This document shows positions 1 to 12,030 of a stretch of 64,000 nucleotides of DNA, in pieces; position 1 is the stretch's first letter, and each line of letters starts with the position of its first letter. The position numbers were made by a program, and so were the translations under genes. Below the pieces are notes generated by a model, which had not been told where the DNA came from, made no database searches, and saw nothing but the letters and a program-made list of their open reading frames with translations. This DNA comes from Diadema setosum (lineage: Eukaryota; Echinodermata; Echinoidea; Diadematoida; Diadematidae). The DNA lies in contig NC_092688.1 in assembly GCF_964275005.1 (NCBI RefSeq), positions 24,020,940-24,084,939 of the forward strand, written 5' to 3'.

Positions 1-1290
1 TCAAGTTTTGATAACCTACAAGCTATTTGGATAGAATTGTCTTAAAACATATCAAGTTTGGATTTGAGTTATATACAAATATTTCATACAAAATTTTCAA
101 TTAAAATACCACCACAGTCATGAAATAAGACATTAAAAAAATATATCTTCACTTATACAGGCTTCATGAAATTGACCAGCCTATCACTTCATCTTATGTA
201 ATATCACTTTGGCATGAAGACAATCAAACACTGCAAATTATGAGACCTTTCTACGACTTAGAATTACACTTGTCTGTTAATTCTGGTATTACGTCACATA
301 GAATTGCAATGTCACAATTTATACAACACGTAAAAGAATGTAGTTATCTAATTGGTCAATTGCCCATCACATGATATTAAAACTGACAGTTCCATCGCAC
401 ACTGTGACTGCCAGCAGTGCAATTTTGTTTGAGCAAGAAATTATTTCGCAAGGCTGAAGTCACCAATTTCCATTGAATCCCATGTTAAACTTTCTAAAAC
501 TTTTTGTTCCATTCCATGGCTCCGACGTCAAATGTATACTTCTATTTCATGCCGCGTTTAGACTCTAGAATCTAGCATGTAGCAGATATTTCAATATAAA
601 GAGATCAACCGTATGTGTAGTGTACATACAGATAACTAGCTAGAACATCAGAATTAATATGTTGTATATCTCTATTTATATTCTTATACATGTATAGCAC
701 CACACACATCCTATTAATCGGTGCGTGTACGTGTAAGCATATGATGTAGGTCTACTGTTATATAATAATTATACGCACATATACCACGCTATAGTATACA
801 CATGTAATTGTATTGAAAAAGAATTGGTTACATAATCTTATATCATCTCATCATCTCATGTAACATTCCATCATCACTTTCTGATCACTCGGTCCTTTGT
901 TCCCACAGTCGGAGCTCAGACAAGCCTATCTCTAGCTGTAACCATGCTTCATCACACCTCATAACTAAGCATCTCTCCCATGATGGTATCACTTTCCTTA
1001 CCACCAAACCTCTTCATACGACAGCTGTAAGCACAGAGTGGTCAAGCCTGTTATATAATGGCTAGCTTGTCTCAAATAAACTGCTTGCCTGTCAGATCTC
1101 AACCAAGGAAGTCATGATCATAATACCTGCAGTCTGTAGCTCGTTGATCTTAATGTAGTACCCAACACAAGACATAAAGTGGTGATGAAGACTAATTGAG
1201 CCCTGCAGCAACCATTGTCTAGTACATTGATGCACCTCCATCGGCTCCCTTTACAATGATCTCTGCAAGAGTCTTAACTGCGTGGACGAG
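1..1290. other. AT-rich non-coding stretch, possible degenerate LTR at its right end
   Basis: No exon or conserved protein segment is visible. Near 1050 there is a TATA-like motif (TATATAATGG), followed by AATAAA near 1074. A retrotransposon gag relic starts about 220 bases downstream on the same strand. This order (TATA, polyadenylation signal, gag) would fit a decayed LTR and leader, but no second LTR or clear primer binding site was found. Confidence 0.3.
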
Positions 1291-1299
1291 GTGAACTAG

Positions 1300-1830
1300 A
1301 CAGTTCGCCTACTATGTTGACACACCTGGCATTTTGCACACATGCGAACCAGAAGAAGGCCCCTCTTCTGCACACTGCAGGCCCCCGAGATACACAAAGT
1401 ATTCAACACCCTCACTCTTCCAGCGGCAACACCAGCAACCTGACCAGCCAGCAGAACGAGTATGACTTCGCACGATCTGCACTGAACAAGTACTTCTCGC
1501 TAACTCTGAACATTGCATCTGAGTGCCATCATTTTCGGCAAACAGCTCAACACCCCAACAGAATGGTAGACAAGTTCTGCACCAGGCTGAAAAGCTTATA
1601 GCTGCATCATGTGCGTTCTCAAATAGGAGAGACGAGCATCTTCACGACCAATTTGTGGATAAGTGTTCATTATCTAGACTCCCCTTACGTCTTCTTGGTG
1701 AACCAGCCGAGCTTAACATTAACATCTTTGATTGACAATAACTCTCGGGTGAATCAAGCAGCAGACCAACGAGCTGCCATCATGGAAGGGCATGGTTCAT
1801 CACCTCTTGCCGTACTTCCAAACTAGCCCC
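1300..1830 (+). mobile_element. Gypsy-type LTR retrotransposon gag relic
   Basis: Three overlapping plus-strand frames together give a degenerate retrotransposon gag domain. Recognisable blocks are a segment ending HHFRQTAQHPN, then VDKFCTRLKSL, then AASCAFSNRRDEHLHDQFVDKC, and a following Leu-rich segment. They match the order of the gag family motif (FRQ, then VD.F.TRL..LA..C.F, then .. Q.V..C) typical of invertebrate Gypsy elements. The reading frame changes at least twice, so the copy is dead. No protease, reverse transcriptase or integrase follows. The strand runs opposite to the receptor genes. Confidence 0.6.
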
Positions 1831-2234
1831 ACAGTAACAAACAACGGGAATGAATTTTGATCCCGGAGCAATAACCAGCAGAATAGACCCAATCATTTGT
1901 CCATTTGGACCACTAAATGATGCAGCTTAGGTTTGTACGAACTGCACATTTTGAGAGTCACAAGCCTGGGATCCTAGCTGCCCAGCCCATGGTCACTCTT
2001 GTTGGAAATTCAAAATGATTGGACACTTGAATCAGCCACATCTGAATCCTGTTCAGGCTCTGATGACCATGATCATGATGCCAACCCCTCTCATGCATCT
2101 TCAGACGAGGAAAATACCCGGAAGTCTTGAATGGTGTCGGCACGATGAAGGACTTTGAAATGACAGTCCACGTGAGACCTGACATCGTACCCGTTACGCA
2201 GCCTCTGCCCTGAAAGGTGCACTGGTTGAGAAAC

Positions 2235-2246
2235 TATATATATATG

Positions 2247-2302
<56 letters not shown>

Positions 2303-2312
2303 TATATATATT
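2235..2312. repeat. (AT)n microsatellite
   Basis: Nearly pure alternating TA with a few G substitutions. It lies about 60 bases before a TIR element. Open frames reading Tyr-Ile repeats here are artefacts. Confidence 0.9.
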
Positions 2313-2373
2313 ATTGTATATACAAATATAATTATGAATATACGTATATATACAGAAATATGCATATTTATAT

Positions 2374-3786
2374 GTGACCCGCGACAACGGTTTCAAGCAA
2401 AAGTCGCAAGAGCAAATTCCCTCCTAGGGGGGGGGGGGGTACAAAGATTTTGACCATTATTTTTGTCGATTTCGGTTTGTTGCAGAAATCGAATCTTTGA
2501 TATGTTTTCTACATCTACACTAAATTTCATAGCATAAGACTAAGTTTTTCCTATCGAAAATGGAATTTTAAGCACCCTATGTTGGATCGCACTCGTCAGT
2601 TTCGAGCTTCTTTCGAACGCCGCGCCAATATCCCCAGTGTTGCTACGGCGCAGGGTCTCGCATGCGATTGGCTGGTGCGTCGCATACATTTACATAATTC
2701 GGCTTTCGGAGACACCAGTTGCACCATTTGGGAAATGCTTTGTCCACGCCTGCACGATTACATGCTCCATTGTTCTTGCTATAGTGGTTTATATACGCTC
2801 GCTCTGTATAGTGCGTGCTCTTCGTTTGGTTTTCTATCCAAACTATTCTAACGCAATGTTCGACAACGGAAGTGAAACAAAAACCATGTAGCATGACATA
2901 ATCGTGTGAAAAGAAAACTAAATATTCTCAAATTTGTATACTTGTACATGTAGTAAAAATTATGACTCAATGGAAGGTAGATAAGAGGAAAGGAGCGGTC
3001 ACATGTGACCAATTACATTCAAATACTACACGTCAAGATCGCATCAAACTAATGAGTCGTGTTTGTTTGTTTTAATTTGATTAGCACCACCAAACAAAGC
3101 AACATATATGCATGTCTTGTAAAGGCAAAACAAACAGGAAGCGTGACCCTTGCCAGCACTAGCAATTTTCTGCCTTCAAAAGGGTCGCCAATGATAAAGA
3201 CAAATCAACCACAATGAAAACGCGATGTACATGTGTGGATTCGCCACCGCTCCTGTTACATGCACACAGTCGTGGCGTGTGGATGCCATTGCGTAATGCG
3301 TGCACCATACACGTCATGTACATTTACACTATACATGCAAATATCGTATTCGCCATCTTGAAAGACGTACTGGTAAACAAACCCGAGCGAAACGCATTGC
3401 TTTTCGGCTCCATACGCTGAGCTCCGAGGAAGGTGCCCGGGCAATTTGACTCTCTCAGTGAGCCAATCAGAAGGCGATGTGGTTGCTAAAGGCGGGGCTT
3501 AACATCGATTGGCACCATCGTACGGATGGGTGATTTTCCCCTCGCATCGCCGATCGGACATTGTCTTTGAGAAAGAGGTGAATCTTCAAAGCCTGTTTTC
3601 TCGCAATTTTGTCAGGCTAACAACTTAAAAAGTGCATTTTATTTCTCTTTCTATGCCCACTTATGGTGCCGAAGAATACAAGTGTTTTATATCAATGCAA
3701 AGCTTAGGAAATGGGCAATGTGATTCAGTGAAAAAATGAATTTTCAAAATTCCCGACTTTTGCCTGAAACCGTTGTCGCCGGTCAC
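2374..3786. mobile_element. 1.4 kb non-autonomous DNA transposon with 30+ bp terminal inverted repeats
   Basis: The left end begins GTGACCCGCGACAACGG and continues with TTTCAAGCAAAAGTCG. The right end is its reverse complement with a few mismatches, ending at GGTCAC. The first bases (GTGACCCGC) match another TIR element at 15699-16364, so the two are probably related. The interior holds a poly-G run at 2429 and CCAAT-like GC-rich segments (near 2660 and 3460) but no transposase. The right end touches the first unit of the 15-bp minisatellite. Confidence 0.7.
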
Positions 3787-4340
3787 AAATGCTCCGGCGA
3801 TATTTGCTCTGCCGACAAATGCTCCGGCGATATTTGCTCCGCCGACAAATGCTCCGCCGACATTTGCTCCGCTGACAAATGCTCCGGCGATAATTGCTCC
3901 TACGACAATTGCTCCTAATGTGCGACAATTGCTCCGGGGACATTTGCTCCGGCGACAGTTGCTCTGGCGTCAAATGCTCCGGCGACATTTGCTCCGGCGA
4001 TAATTACTCCTACGGCAATTGCTCTGGGGACATTTGCTCCGGCGACAATTGCTCCTACAGCAAATGCTCCGAAGTCTAACAGGCCTAATGCAAAAGTCTG
4101 AAGGTACGTCTGTACCTTCAGACAGGTACGACATTTGCTCCTGTGACAATTGCTCCTACGACATTTGCTCCGACGTCATATGATGCAAAAGTCTGAAGGT
4201 AAAGACAGGTACGACATTTGCTCTGGCGACATTTACTCCAGCAACAATTGCTCCTACGAAAACTTCTTGTGCCACCTTTGCTATACAAAGGTAGGACATT
4301 TGCTCCGGCGACGAATGCTCCAGAGATATTTGCTCGGACG
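3787..4340 (+). repeat. 15-bp minisatellite array, left (forward) arm
   Basis: Degenerate tandem copies of a unit close to GCTCCGGCGACAATT, alternating ATT/AAT endings and GG/GC variants. They run from 3787 to about 4078 and, after a short break, from about 4130 to 4335. The break contains a small hairpin (CTGAAGGTAC, then GTACCTTCAG). Because 15 is a multiple of three, every frame stays open, which creates false proteins such as Cys-Ser-Gly-Asp repeats. The same unit recurs inverted at 8107-8430. Confidence 0.85.
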
Positions 4341-5600
4341 GTCCTCCGATTCGTTCCAATTCGTTCCAACGGTTCGATAATTGATCTGGTGAAGTTATAT
4401 CAGACGAAATTTGTTTAGAAGATGAGACAATTTAAGGGTGAAAAATGCCCTCCTCACAATTTCTCCGGCGAAAAAACAAATCTTCCTGGACTTCTCCTAA
4501 GAATTATACATGTTTTTGTTTCTTTGCTTGTTTTATTCATGGTTATCGCATAATATACACAATATCATTAACTAAAATTACGCTTTCACATACTGATCCA
4601 AGTCTCTGGAACTTTCCTGAAAGTGAGACAATAAATTGAAGGTCAATGTTTCAAGAAAAATGTTAGATCGTGTTTTCTTGATGTTGATAATTGGTATTGC
4701 AGGAATGTAATCTTCGTATTTTGTATACTCCTTTACTCATGATCATGTATATCGCATTGTTATAAGCTGCGTAAAATGATAATTCAATCTTGTCACACAT
4801 TTCCCCCATTATTGTTGGTCGTTGGATATTCAAACTGTGTGCTTGTCAAGCTTTTGTTTCACGTACGACATTATTCGTAACGGTTTGGGAAAGACTACTA
4901 GTGTACGATATATAGCGCAGGTATATCGAATTATTGTAGATTATTACCTATACGAGGTAGTTTTGCGAGGCAATTGCAGTTGATATTTTGCAGGGTTAAA
5001 GGTCAGCTGTTGTTATTTTGCAGGGTTAAAGGTCAGCAGGCAATATTCGTTCGCCTCTGCCGGTTTTCGCCACGTCGCTGCGTGTCGGTTACACACACCG
5101 TACCGTACACAAAACAATGTGTGCAAACAGTGCAATCTTCCGGTTTTCGCCATTCACTTTACATAGGGAGGTGGGAAGAGAAAGAGTGGGATCTCTCTCC
5201 CCACCTCCCTGCTTTAAATGTAAACATTCCGATCGACCACGAAAAGAAAACATTCCAGGACGTCGCTGGGTGTCGGTTACACGCACCGCAGAAGAACGCT
5301 GATAAATCAACTCATACAAGGTCGACCACTTACAGCAGCACTACGCGTCCATTTGTGCTCAATAATTGCAGAGTGACCATTAGTTTTACAACTCTCCAAA
5401 TTTAAACAGAAGTAAAAATAAAGTTTAAAAGCGTTCAGATGTTTGAAGTTCGCCTGTTACAAATACATATGTAGTTGAATGATATACATAAATGAACAAT
5501 TTTTCAATTATTCGACATGTTGATGATCTACAAGTAGTCAAATGTGGCTTGATCTATATCATAGTGTATAGCCGTATTCACATATTTTCTTAATTTACCT
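4341..5600. other. Non-coding stretch with small local duplications
   Basis: No gene recognised. At 4986-5042 a segment reading TTTTGCAGGGTTAAAGGTCA occurs twice in tandem. A block around CCGGTTTTCGCCA and GTCGCTG.GTGTCGGTTACAC is partly duplicated between about 5058-5100 and 5140-5290. The 143-codon plus-strand open frame across this region has no recognisable domain and is read as chance. Confidence 0.5.
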
Positions 5601-5774
5601 AGGGGATAGGTAATAATTATGATATTGACTGGCCTTGAGGGAGATACCAGATAGATATTGCCCGCACTGAAAGAATATTGCCCTCGTCTTCGACTCGGGC
5701 AATATTCTTTCAGTTTGGGCAATATTTTCTGGTATCTCCCTCGAGGCCAGTCAATATTATATAATAATCCCCCT
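5601..5774. mobile_element. Hairpin (palindromic) MITE
   Basis: A near-perfect palindrome with arms of about 75 bp around a short loop (TCGTCTTCGACTCG). Both arms contain GATATTGACTGGCC-like, GGGAGATACCAGA and GGGCAATATTCTTTCAG blocks. The outer edges read AGGGGATAGG and, inverted, GGAGGGGGATT. Such short hairpins are typical of decayed DNA-transposon termini. Confidence 0.7.
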
Positions 5775-6649
5775 CCTTGACACACACCCACACCCCCCAC
5801 ACACCCGCACCCCCCCCCCACACAAAACAAATTTGTTTTGCACTATGACGTAGCGCAACGCATAACACGTAATTCACATCAACTCAAACTTGACCCTCCT
5901 AGATGTATAATACTGAATTTTACAAGCGATCATTTGTATGCTCAGCAATATCCGATTAGAATAATCTGCCCATAGAGACACGCTGCTCCCCTAATTTAGA
6001 ATTGTTTAAAAGTAGATTATGATATACATATATGTTTTTCATACCAGGAGGACCCCTTCTCAATAGTCAATACCCACACAGGATAAATTATACCAGAGGG
6101 TTAATTTGTGTAATAAATGTTATTGTTCATTTTCCCCAATTAATTTCACAATAAATTCAACTTTAAAAAAATCTTCCCAGTAATAAATGACCAAATGCAA
6201 GAATTCCTTTTTTTTTCTACAAGAAAACAATAATACTACTTGAATTTGTTATATTTACATCAATTATGTCACCTGTTGCAAAGTCCATTTTATCCATTTC
6301 TGTCTTTATCAATTATGATTTGTTTAACCCATGTACTTATGCCATTTTCATAAAACGGTTTATTATGAAATATGAGTAGGTATATTATTATATACGATTT
6401 TATATGCAATATCTGGAGTTACCATTGTAGACTGGATTGTTGTAAGCATATTATATGTCTTTCAATTCTTAAAACCTATTCTCATTGTATCAACTGAATT
6501 TATTCGGGGTACCAATTTAAATGTAATTTTGATGTATTTTTCCCCCTTCGTTTAACCTAGGAATCGTTTAAGTATTTCATTTTTTTAACTACCATACTAA
6601 TATCATCATGCTTTGTCCTTCCATTATTTTGTATTCAAATGTTTTGAAA

Positions 6650-6780
6650 TGACAGTAACTGTGATTCTGCACTGTTTTTATGTATTGTGTTTTAAAGGGC
6701 CCCGATGAAAGCCAGCTAATACTGACTCGGGCTACCCTTTTTAAAGATGTGAAATAAATAAATAAAATAAATAAAACACA
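6650..6780 (+). mobile_element. 3' end of a non-LTR retrotransposon
   Basis: The segment GGGCCCCGATGAAAGCC, then GGGCTACCC, then an (AAATA)n tail ending about 6778, has the layout of a CR1/L2/Jockey-like LINE 3' untranslated end. A related 3' end in the opposite orientation lies at 24871-24960 and also contains GACTACCC followed by an (AAATA)n-type tail. The upstream boundary is not visible; about 5900-6650 is AT-rich and may belong to it. Confidence 0.5.
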
Positions 6781-7700
6781 TACACAGGGTAAAATGCTGC
6801 ATACAGCCTAAGTCTGTTAGGTATGTAGTTATTTTGTGGTGATTTCTAGAAAGAAAGAATGCTGGATTTATACTTCCGAGTCTGAAGCGGAGTAAGAAGT
6901 TGTGATGAAATGAATTATTTGTTTTTATTGATCAGAATCAGGAGAGTAATTGCAGAATCAAAACAATAACGAGTTTGGGTAACACAGAACTATAATATGA
7001 ATAGAGGAAACACAGAAGACTTTTTAAACCACGTCGAATGGTAAATGCAGTTCTTACAAAAAAAAAATAATGGTGAATCTTACAAAAGACCTGTAAAATT
7101 CAAAACAAACAAACAAACTATCTTTGCAAAACTTTCTACAAAACTTCCACAAAATATACAAGCTCTCGACGAATCAGAAAAGTTGGCACTCCCTTAAGTA
7201 TTGTCTTTTGTAACAATGTAACATCGTAGCATTAAACTGCTGGAATACCGAAATTTCAAAGGTCCACATAGTATAAGTATCGTATAAAAAAAGTTTCACT
7301 CAATCTCTTCCGTCTGATTTTGTGCCCGAAAAGAGAAAGCACGTCAATCGACCGTAGGGAAAAAATATTTTTCTTTCTATCGCTTTCTCATATACAAATA
7401 AGCCTAGACAAATTTTGTTGACATTTCTCTTATAATAGAAAGTTATTTTATGCACAAAATGGAAAAAGTGGCAAGAGTAATGCTTTGACACGAGTTTTTT
7501 CCATTGAACATAAGTTTCTTGCATTCCAGCAAGTTTAAGTTCTTTAATTTCTTTAAGTTAACCTTGCGAGTTTGTGAAACAAATAACTACTACAAAAGAA
7601 ATTTTCAACAAGTACATTTTTTTAATTACCTTTTTTTTTTGTTGCTTTCCTTAGCCCTAACCATTGAAGTTGTTCAGTACACCAAACTGATGATACAACA
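6781..7700. other. AT-rich non-coding stretch
   Basis: Nothing recognisable. Short open frames on both strands (7300-7524, 7504-7758) are low-complexity, Phe/Lys-rich and lack domain similarity. Confidence 0.4.
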
Positions 7701-7769
7701 AGGCAAGTGCCAAATTGTGTCTCGCCCATTTACGTACAAGAAATTGATATTTTTCTAACTCCCAGAACC

Positions 7770-8100
7770 TTTGACCTTGTGGTAAAATCAACTTCCCAGG
7801 GGACATCTACCATCCAAGTTTGGTGACAAACAGACAGATACATCAAAAGTTATGAGCCATAAACGAAACGCGCCCTAAAAACTTAACATTGGGCCGTAAA
7901 GTTCGTTGACCTCTGCCTGTGACCTCTGACCTTGAGGTGCCCTTCATGTTTGGTAAAATATGTTACCTTGTATAACCACTCTTCCCTCCAAGTTTGATTG
8001 AAATTGAAATCCTCAGTAGAGAGTTATTCAAGTTTTTGTAGCGTTACGGACGGACGACGGACGGACGGACGGACGTACGGACAGACGCCGCAGGCGATCC
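7770..8100. repeat. Interspersed repeat ending in a GGAC microsatellite
   Basis: The segment contains TGACCTCTGACCTTGAGGTG and CATCTACCATCCAAGTTTGG blocks and ends in (GGAC)n near 8048-8080. This layout is familiar from dispersed repeats of marine invertebrates (from memory, not searched). It lies immediately left of the inverted 15-bp array. Confidence 0.45.
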
Positions 8101-8106
8101 CTTAGT

Positions 8107-8430
8107 CTCCACCTCCGTCGGAGCAAATGTCGACGGAGCAAATATCGCCGGAGCAAATGTCACCGGAGCAATTGTCGCACCTGAGGAGTATTTGTCGTAG
8201 GAGCAGATGTCGCCGGAGCAAACGTCGCTTGAGCAAATGTCGGCGGAGCAAATATCGCCGGAGCAAATGTCGCCGGAGCATTTGTCGGCGGAGCAAATGT
8301 CGCCGGAGCATTTGTCGGCGGAGCAAATGTCGGCGGAGTAATTGTCGCGGAGCAAATGTCGCGGAGCATTTGTCGCATTTTTCGGAGCAATTGTCGTCGG
8401 AGCATATGTCGCCGGAGCAAATGTCATGGA
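8107..8430 (-). repeat. 15-bp minisatellite array, right (inverted) arm
   Basis: Tandem copies of GGAGCAAATGTCGCC and variants (CGGCGGAGCAAATGT, CATTTGTCGG). This is the reverse complement of the unit at 3787-4340. Together the arrays bracket about 3.8 kb and could fold back. Homology between the A and B introns next to the TM exon is last seen at about 8475 in A, so this array marks where gene A's 3' part diverges from B. Confidence 0.85.
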
Positions 8431-8662
8431 ACCCCTGTGAACACACTGTGGAACAATGCCTTCTTTCAAGCAGGATTATGTATCATAATGTTTACACACT
8501 GTGTACATCATTTTTTTTTTCATTGATTCAAACCATATCACATCATCAATGAAGTAACGATGTTAACGGGTGTCTTCCTTTAAAGCAAAAAAAAACAAAC
8601 AAACAAACAAAAACCGATGATAATGATAATACCTTACTTAAACACAAATAAACAAGACACAC

Positions 8663-8777
8663 CTCTTCTGCTGGTAGCGACACCATGCCATGGAAACTGT
8701 GACAAGAAATAGGAGAGCGACACCCAGTAGGGCTCCAAGGATGTATGTAATAAATTCACTTCCAGGAACTGGCGAAT
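8663..8777 (-). CDS. Gene A exon 11: transmembrane segment
   Basis: 115 nt between an acceptor (CATACAG) and a donor (GTGTGT). It encodes a juxtamembrane DSPVPGSE, a hydrophobic helix reading ITYILGALLGVALLFLVTVS, and then a stop-transfer sequence MAWCRYQQKR. Entry is in phase 1 and exit in phase 2, as in B and C. It is highly similar to the B exon at 37943-38057. Confidence 0.85.
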
Positions 8778-9619
8778 CTGTATGATGATTCATTAGGTTA
8801 AAAGATCTCAACAAGTTTAATGTTTTTCATATCTTTAATACCAAAGAATCGATATCATTACGTGATGGGATTGACATACTTCAGTTTTATCGCTAGTGTA
8901 AGTGATTGTTTACTGCATTAGCAACTGATTCTTTTCACTTCGCTTTACTATTTATTGTATGGAATCATTCAATGCCCGTATGCTGTCTTTCCTCTTTTCT
9001 TTTTCTTTTTTTTTTCTTTTTTTTTGGGGGGGGGGGGAACAAGCTGTACTGAATGCCAATACCGGGTGTATCGTGTGAATTTTGGGTTGTGTGTATATAG
9101 TTTGAAGTCTGCAGTTGATTGTATAAAAAAAAAAGAATACCTTGCAAATTTACACAGGCTCTTAATTATAAATTTCTGAAAAAATATACAAACGTTAGAT
9201 AAAGTAGGATGAAGTGGAATAAAGGTACCAAAATTTAACCAAATCTGCAACTAACGCGGCTCGGCAGTTTGGATATTCAAAATCTTAATGGAAGCAGTAA
9301 GATTGAAGTTTGAATTTGTTTTGAAACTTCATATGTATTGAAATGTATATATTGTACATGTTATGTAACTCTGCATCCACTGCTTTATTGCTTCTCCAAG
9401 TTTCAGACAACCCATATTAGGTGCAAACGAACATAGTTCGACCGAATGCAACCACAACGCCTATTTTAACGTACATTGCAAAATCCACCATTGCACTTGT
9501 TGTAGGCTCTGCGATGCTTATGACGTACGTAGCATAGCATTTGTTAATAATGTACTCACATTAACCATTGACAGACTTTTCATCGAACGTGCTAAAATTT
9601 TTCATGGCAAGCAACTTAC

Positions 9620-9679
9620 CTGAAGAAGAAATTGTGGCTTCATGAAATGTCATTAGCTCTTGGGTAGACTGCCCGTTGC
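9620..9679 (-). CDS. Gene A exon 10: stalk
   Basis: 60 nt, phase 1-1, bounded by TAG and GTAAGT. It encodes a Ser/Thr-rich stretch (NGQSTQELMTFHEATISSS) with no cysteine, suited to an O-glycosylated membrane-proximal stalk. The B counterpart is at 38331-38390. Confidence 0.75.
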
Positions 9680-9769
9680 CTATTTTTAAAGTGATGTAAA
9701 ACAGCAAAATGAGTAGTTCTTCCGTTAGCATTGGTTAGTAAGGTATATGCATGTGGAAGTGTGTGGTTG

Positions 9770-9800
9770 TGTATGTGTGAATGTGTGTGTGTGAATGTCT
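9770..9800. repeat. (TG)n microsatellite, imperfect
   Basis: Imperfect GT-rich tract (TGTGTATGTGTGAATGTGTG) in intron 9 of gene A, upstream of exon 10 on the minus strand. Confidence 0.6.
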
Positions 9801-10082
9801 GTATTTGTACTAGTTATGTCATACTGGAAATGCTAAAAACAAAGATGTGTATCTTCATTAGGTCCAGTCCAACGTCAAAATCTTTGAATACTTGAGATAT
9901 CGGTATATTTCATTTTGTTTTAAGCAGCTTGTTAGTATTCTACAATATTTTTTGAATAATTATCGTTTTGAAGTCTTCCATATGCCAACCTAGCTGCTCG
10001 GAAATTAATTCAGAGATAATTCTATTCAGTGAGAGACAGTGCAGAAAATTATCCAAATATATTTACCATTTTTGTATTATAT

Positions 10083-10788
10083 GTGACCCTGCACCACAAA
10101 ACAAACAAAAAGTCGCCAGACATGGATTTTTAGTTAAGGGCAGATTCTGAAAGAGGAGACTCTGAGCTTTACAATGATGTATTACTCAATTCAAATAGAC
10201 TCCCCTAACCTACCTAAATACTGGGGGAAAAAAGCACACACTCGGGAAAAGTGTGAACTGAGAAAAGAGGCTCTGAAATACGTGGTCTATTCAAGCGCTT
10301 AATCTTTACCAAGCTGTGCTAGCTGTGCCATGAAAGGGACAAAACACAGGATGTAAACCACTGGAGCACCAACAATGAAGGGATTATCAGATTAAGCTGA
10401 AATTAAGCACGATCTATAAGCACATTCTGCCTATGATTAATGCTAACTTTAAAAGCAGTAGCGTCATCTTTTCAAAAGTTATTAGATTTGAAAGTGAAGA
10501 GTGTGCAAATGATTTCAAGACATGAAAAGCGGCCTCTAAGTCACACCTGATCATTCTACTCTTTCCCCCCCCCCCAAAAAAAAAAGTGTTCAAGAAATAC
10601 TGCTAAAAACACACGTTCCCATCCATGTTAAGATACCAAACTGAAGAGTAATGTAGAAGAAGGATAACTCTTTCAGAAAATATGAAAAACTCAAGATTGA
10701 CTTAGTTGAACCATTTCACCTTTTTTGGTGAAATCCTCAATTAAATTCAAGGGGTGCGACTTTTTGTTTGTTTTGTGGTGCACGGGCA
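10083..10788. mobile_element. GTGACCC-family MITE, copy a
   Basis: About 706 bp. The left end is GTGACCCTGCACCACAAAAC followed by AAACAAAAAGTCGC; the right end is its inverse (GCGACTTTTTGTTTG, then TTTTGTGGTGCAC) with a degraded last few bases. No coding content. It lies in the intron between exons 10 and 9 of gene A. Other copies: 13227-13924, 23273-24374, about 27090-27490, 39051-39792. Confidence 0.8.
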
Positions 10789-10864
10789 TATATAATAAGT
10801 TTTTTTGAGCAAGTAGTGTATATACATTATTATGTAGAGAAGTCATTTGGATAAGCAAACTCAC

Positions 10865-10918
10865 TTAAAGAAGATGTCGTCTCTCGTGCCGTTGCGTCTT
10901 GAACATACTGACCTTTGT
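10865..10918 (-). CDS. Gene A exon 9: stalk
   Basis: 54 nt, phase 1-1, acceptor GTACGCAG and donor GTGAGT. It encodes KGQYVQDATARETTSSL. Homologous 54-nt exons exist in B (38787-38840) and, twice, in C (62724-62777 and 63168-63221), making this the most conserved stalk unit. Confidence 0.8.
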   Translation of the reverse strand, partial: TKVSMFKTQRHERRHLL

Positions 10919-11519
10919 CTGCGTACATGAACATTGTAAATTAGCGTCAACATAATCTTACTCCATGTATGAATTGCCTTTTAAAAACAACGTGCATTCA
11001 TGTCATTTTATATTTAAATAGTATGCCCATGTACTTTCCATAGCTATTGGGTGTCAGGCTTATAGTTCATGCCTCAATATTCAAATGAGAAATTATACCA
11101 GGTGTTACCTGTAAATGACGTGGACGGTATGTTTTCTGTAAATGGGTTCATTATGAAAGCACTTATAAAGAACAAAAAATTAGAATAATGATGTCGTATC
11201 TCATAACACATATTCGGAATTATCTTCTCTGAAAACGAAAAATATCACATCAGTTTCTATATTTTGTGTCAGTAAAGAATATAAAAATATGCATCAAGAA
11301 ACTTAAGAAAAAGTAAATATATGCCTTGCCATTAAAGTATATCAAGTTATTATTTTACCTTTCTTTTATCTTTCCAAAAGTTACACTCCATTTAATCTAG
11401 GAAAGCATTTTAACTGTTGTGCTCACAGAAGCCTTTGACGAAGGGTGCAAAAGAAATGCAGCGGCTAATAAAGATAATACTAATTGAACGTATTTTATTA
11501 ATATAGACGTAAAACTCAC

Positions 11520-11579
11520 GTGAAGAAGACATGGAGGTCCCATGTAATGTTGTTAGCTCTTGAGGAGCCTCTCCGCTGT
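11520..11579 (-). CDS. Gene A exon 8: stalk
   Basis: 60 nt, phase 1-1, acceptor CATCCAG and donor GTGAGT. It encodes SGEAPQELTTLHGTSMSSS. It resembles exon 10 (both share QEL.T.H..T and end SSS), so the two probably arose by exon duplication. In gene B only a degraded relic of this exon remains near 40640-40690. Confidence 0.75.
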
Positions 11580-12030
11580 CTGGATGTTAAGTAATGAAGA
11601 AGAACAACATATAAGTAGTTCTGCCATTTATGATATAACTAACCAATAATCCCCCTGTGCAGGCATGTAAATATCTCAGTAACTTAAATCAGTTGAGAAA
11701 GAAACAAGAAATACACGCACAAAAAAGAGGCACCACTATAAAGACACCTGTTGACAACAAAGTTTATGATTATGTCGTTATTGTGGTTGAAAGATGAAAA
11801 AAAAAAAAAGATGCGTGACCAAGCAACATGTCGGGCTCGCATTTGTCAATATTTTCTGCATAGTTACTACTGTATAGGTTACTGAAATAAAACAACGAAA
11901 ACAATAATACCATCTAGATCCAAAGAGAAGACATATTAACACGCACATACACACTCACTTACACGCATCTGAAAACAAGGGATGTTGTTGTTTTTAATCA
12001 AACAGCAAGCTGTAATATAGTAATACTTAC

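Noticed and set aside
2091..2453. Tyr-Ile repeat proteins over (AT)n runs, also at 35689-35931 and 57225-57560
   Set aside because: Pure microsatellite translation.
3725..4079. Open frames reading repeated Cys-Ser-Gly-Asp or Leu-Arg-Arg units on both strands (also 8044-8552)
   Set aside because: They come from a 15-bp tandem repeat; a period divisible by three keeps all frames open. No start context, splice sites or conserved flanks.
4974..5405. 143-codon plus-strand open frame
   Set aside because: No domain, no splice context, and it lies across local duplications.
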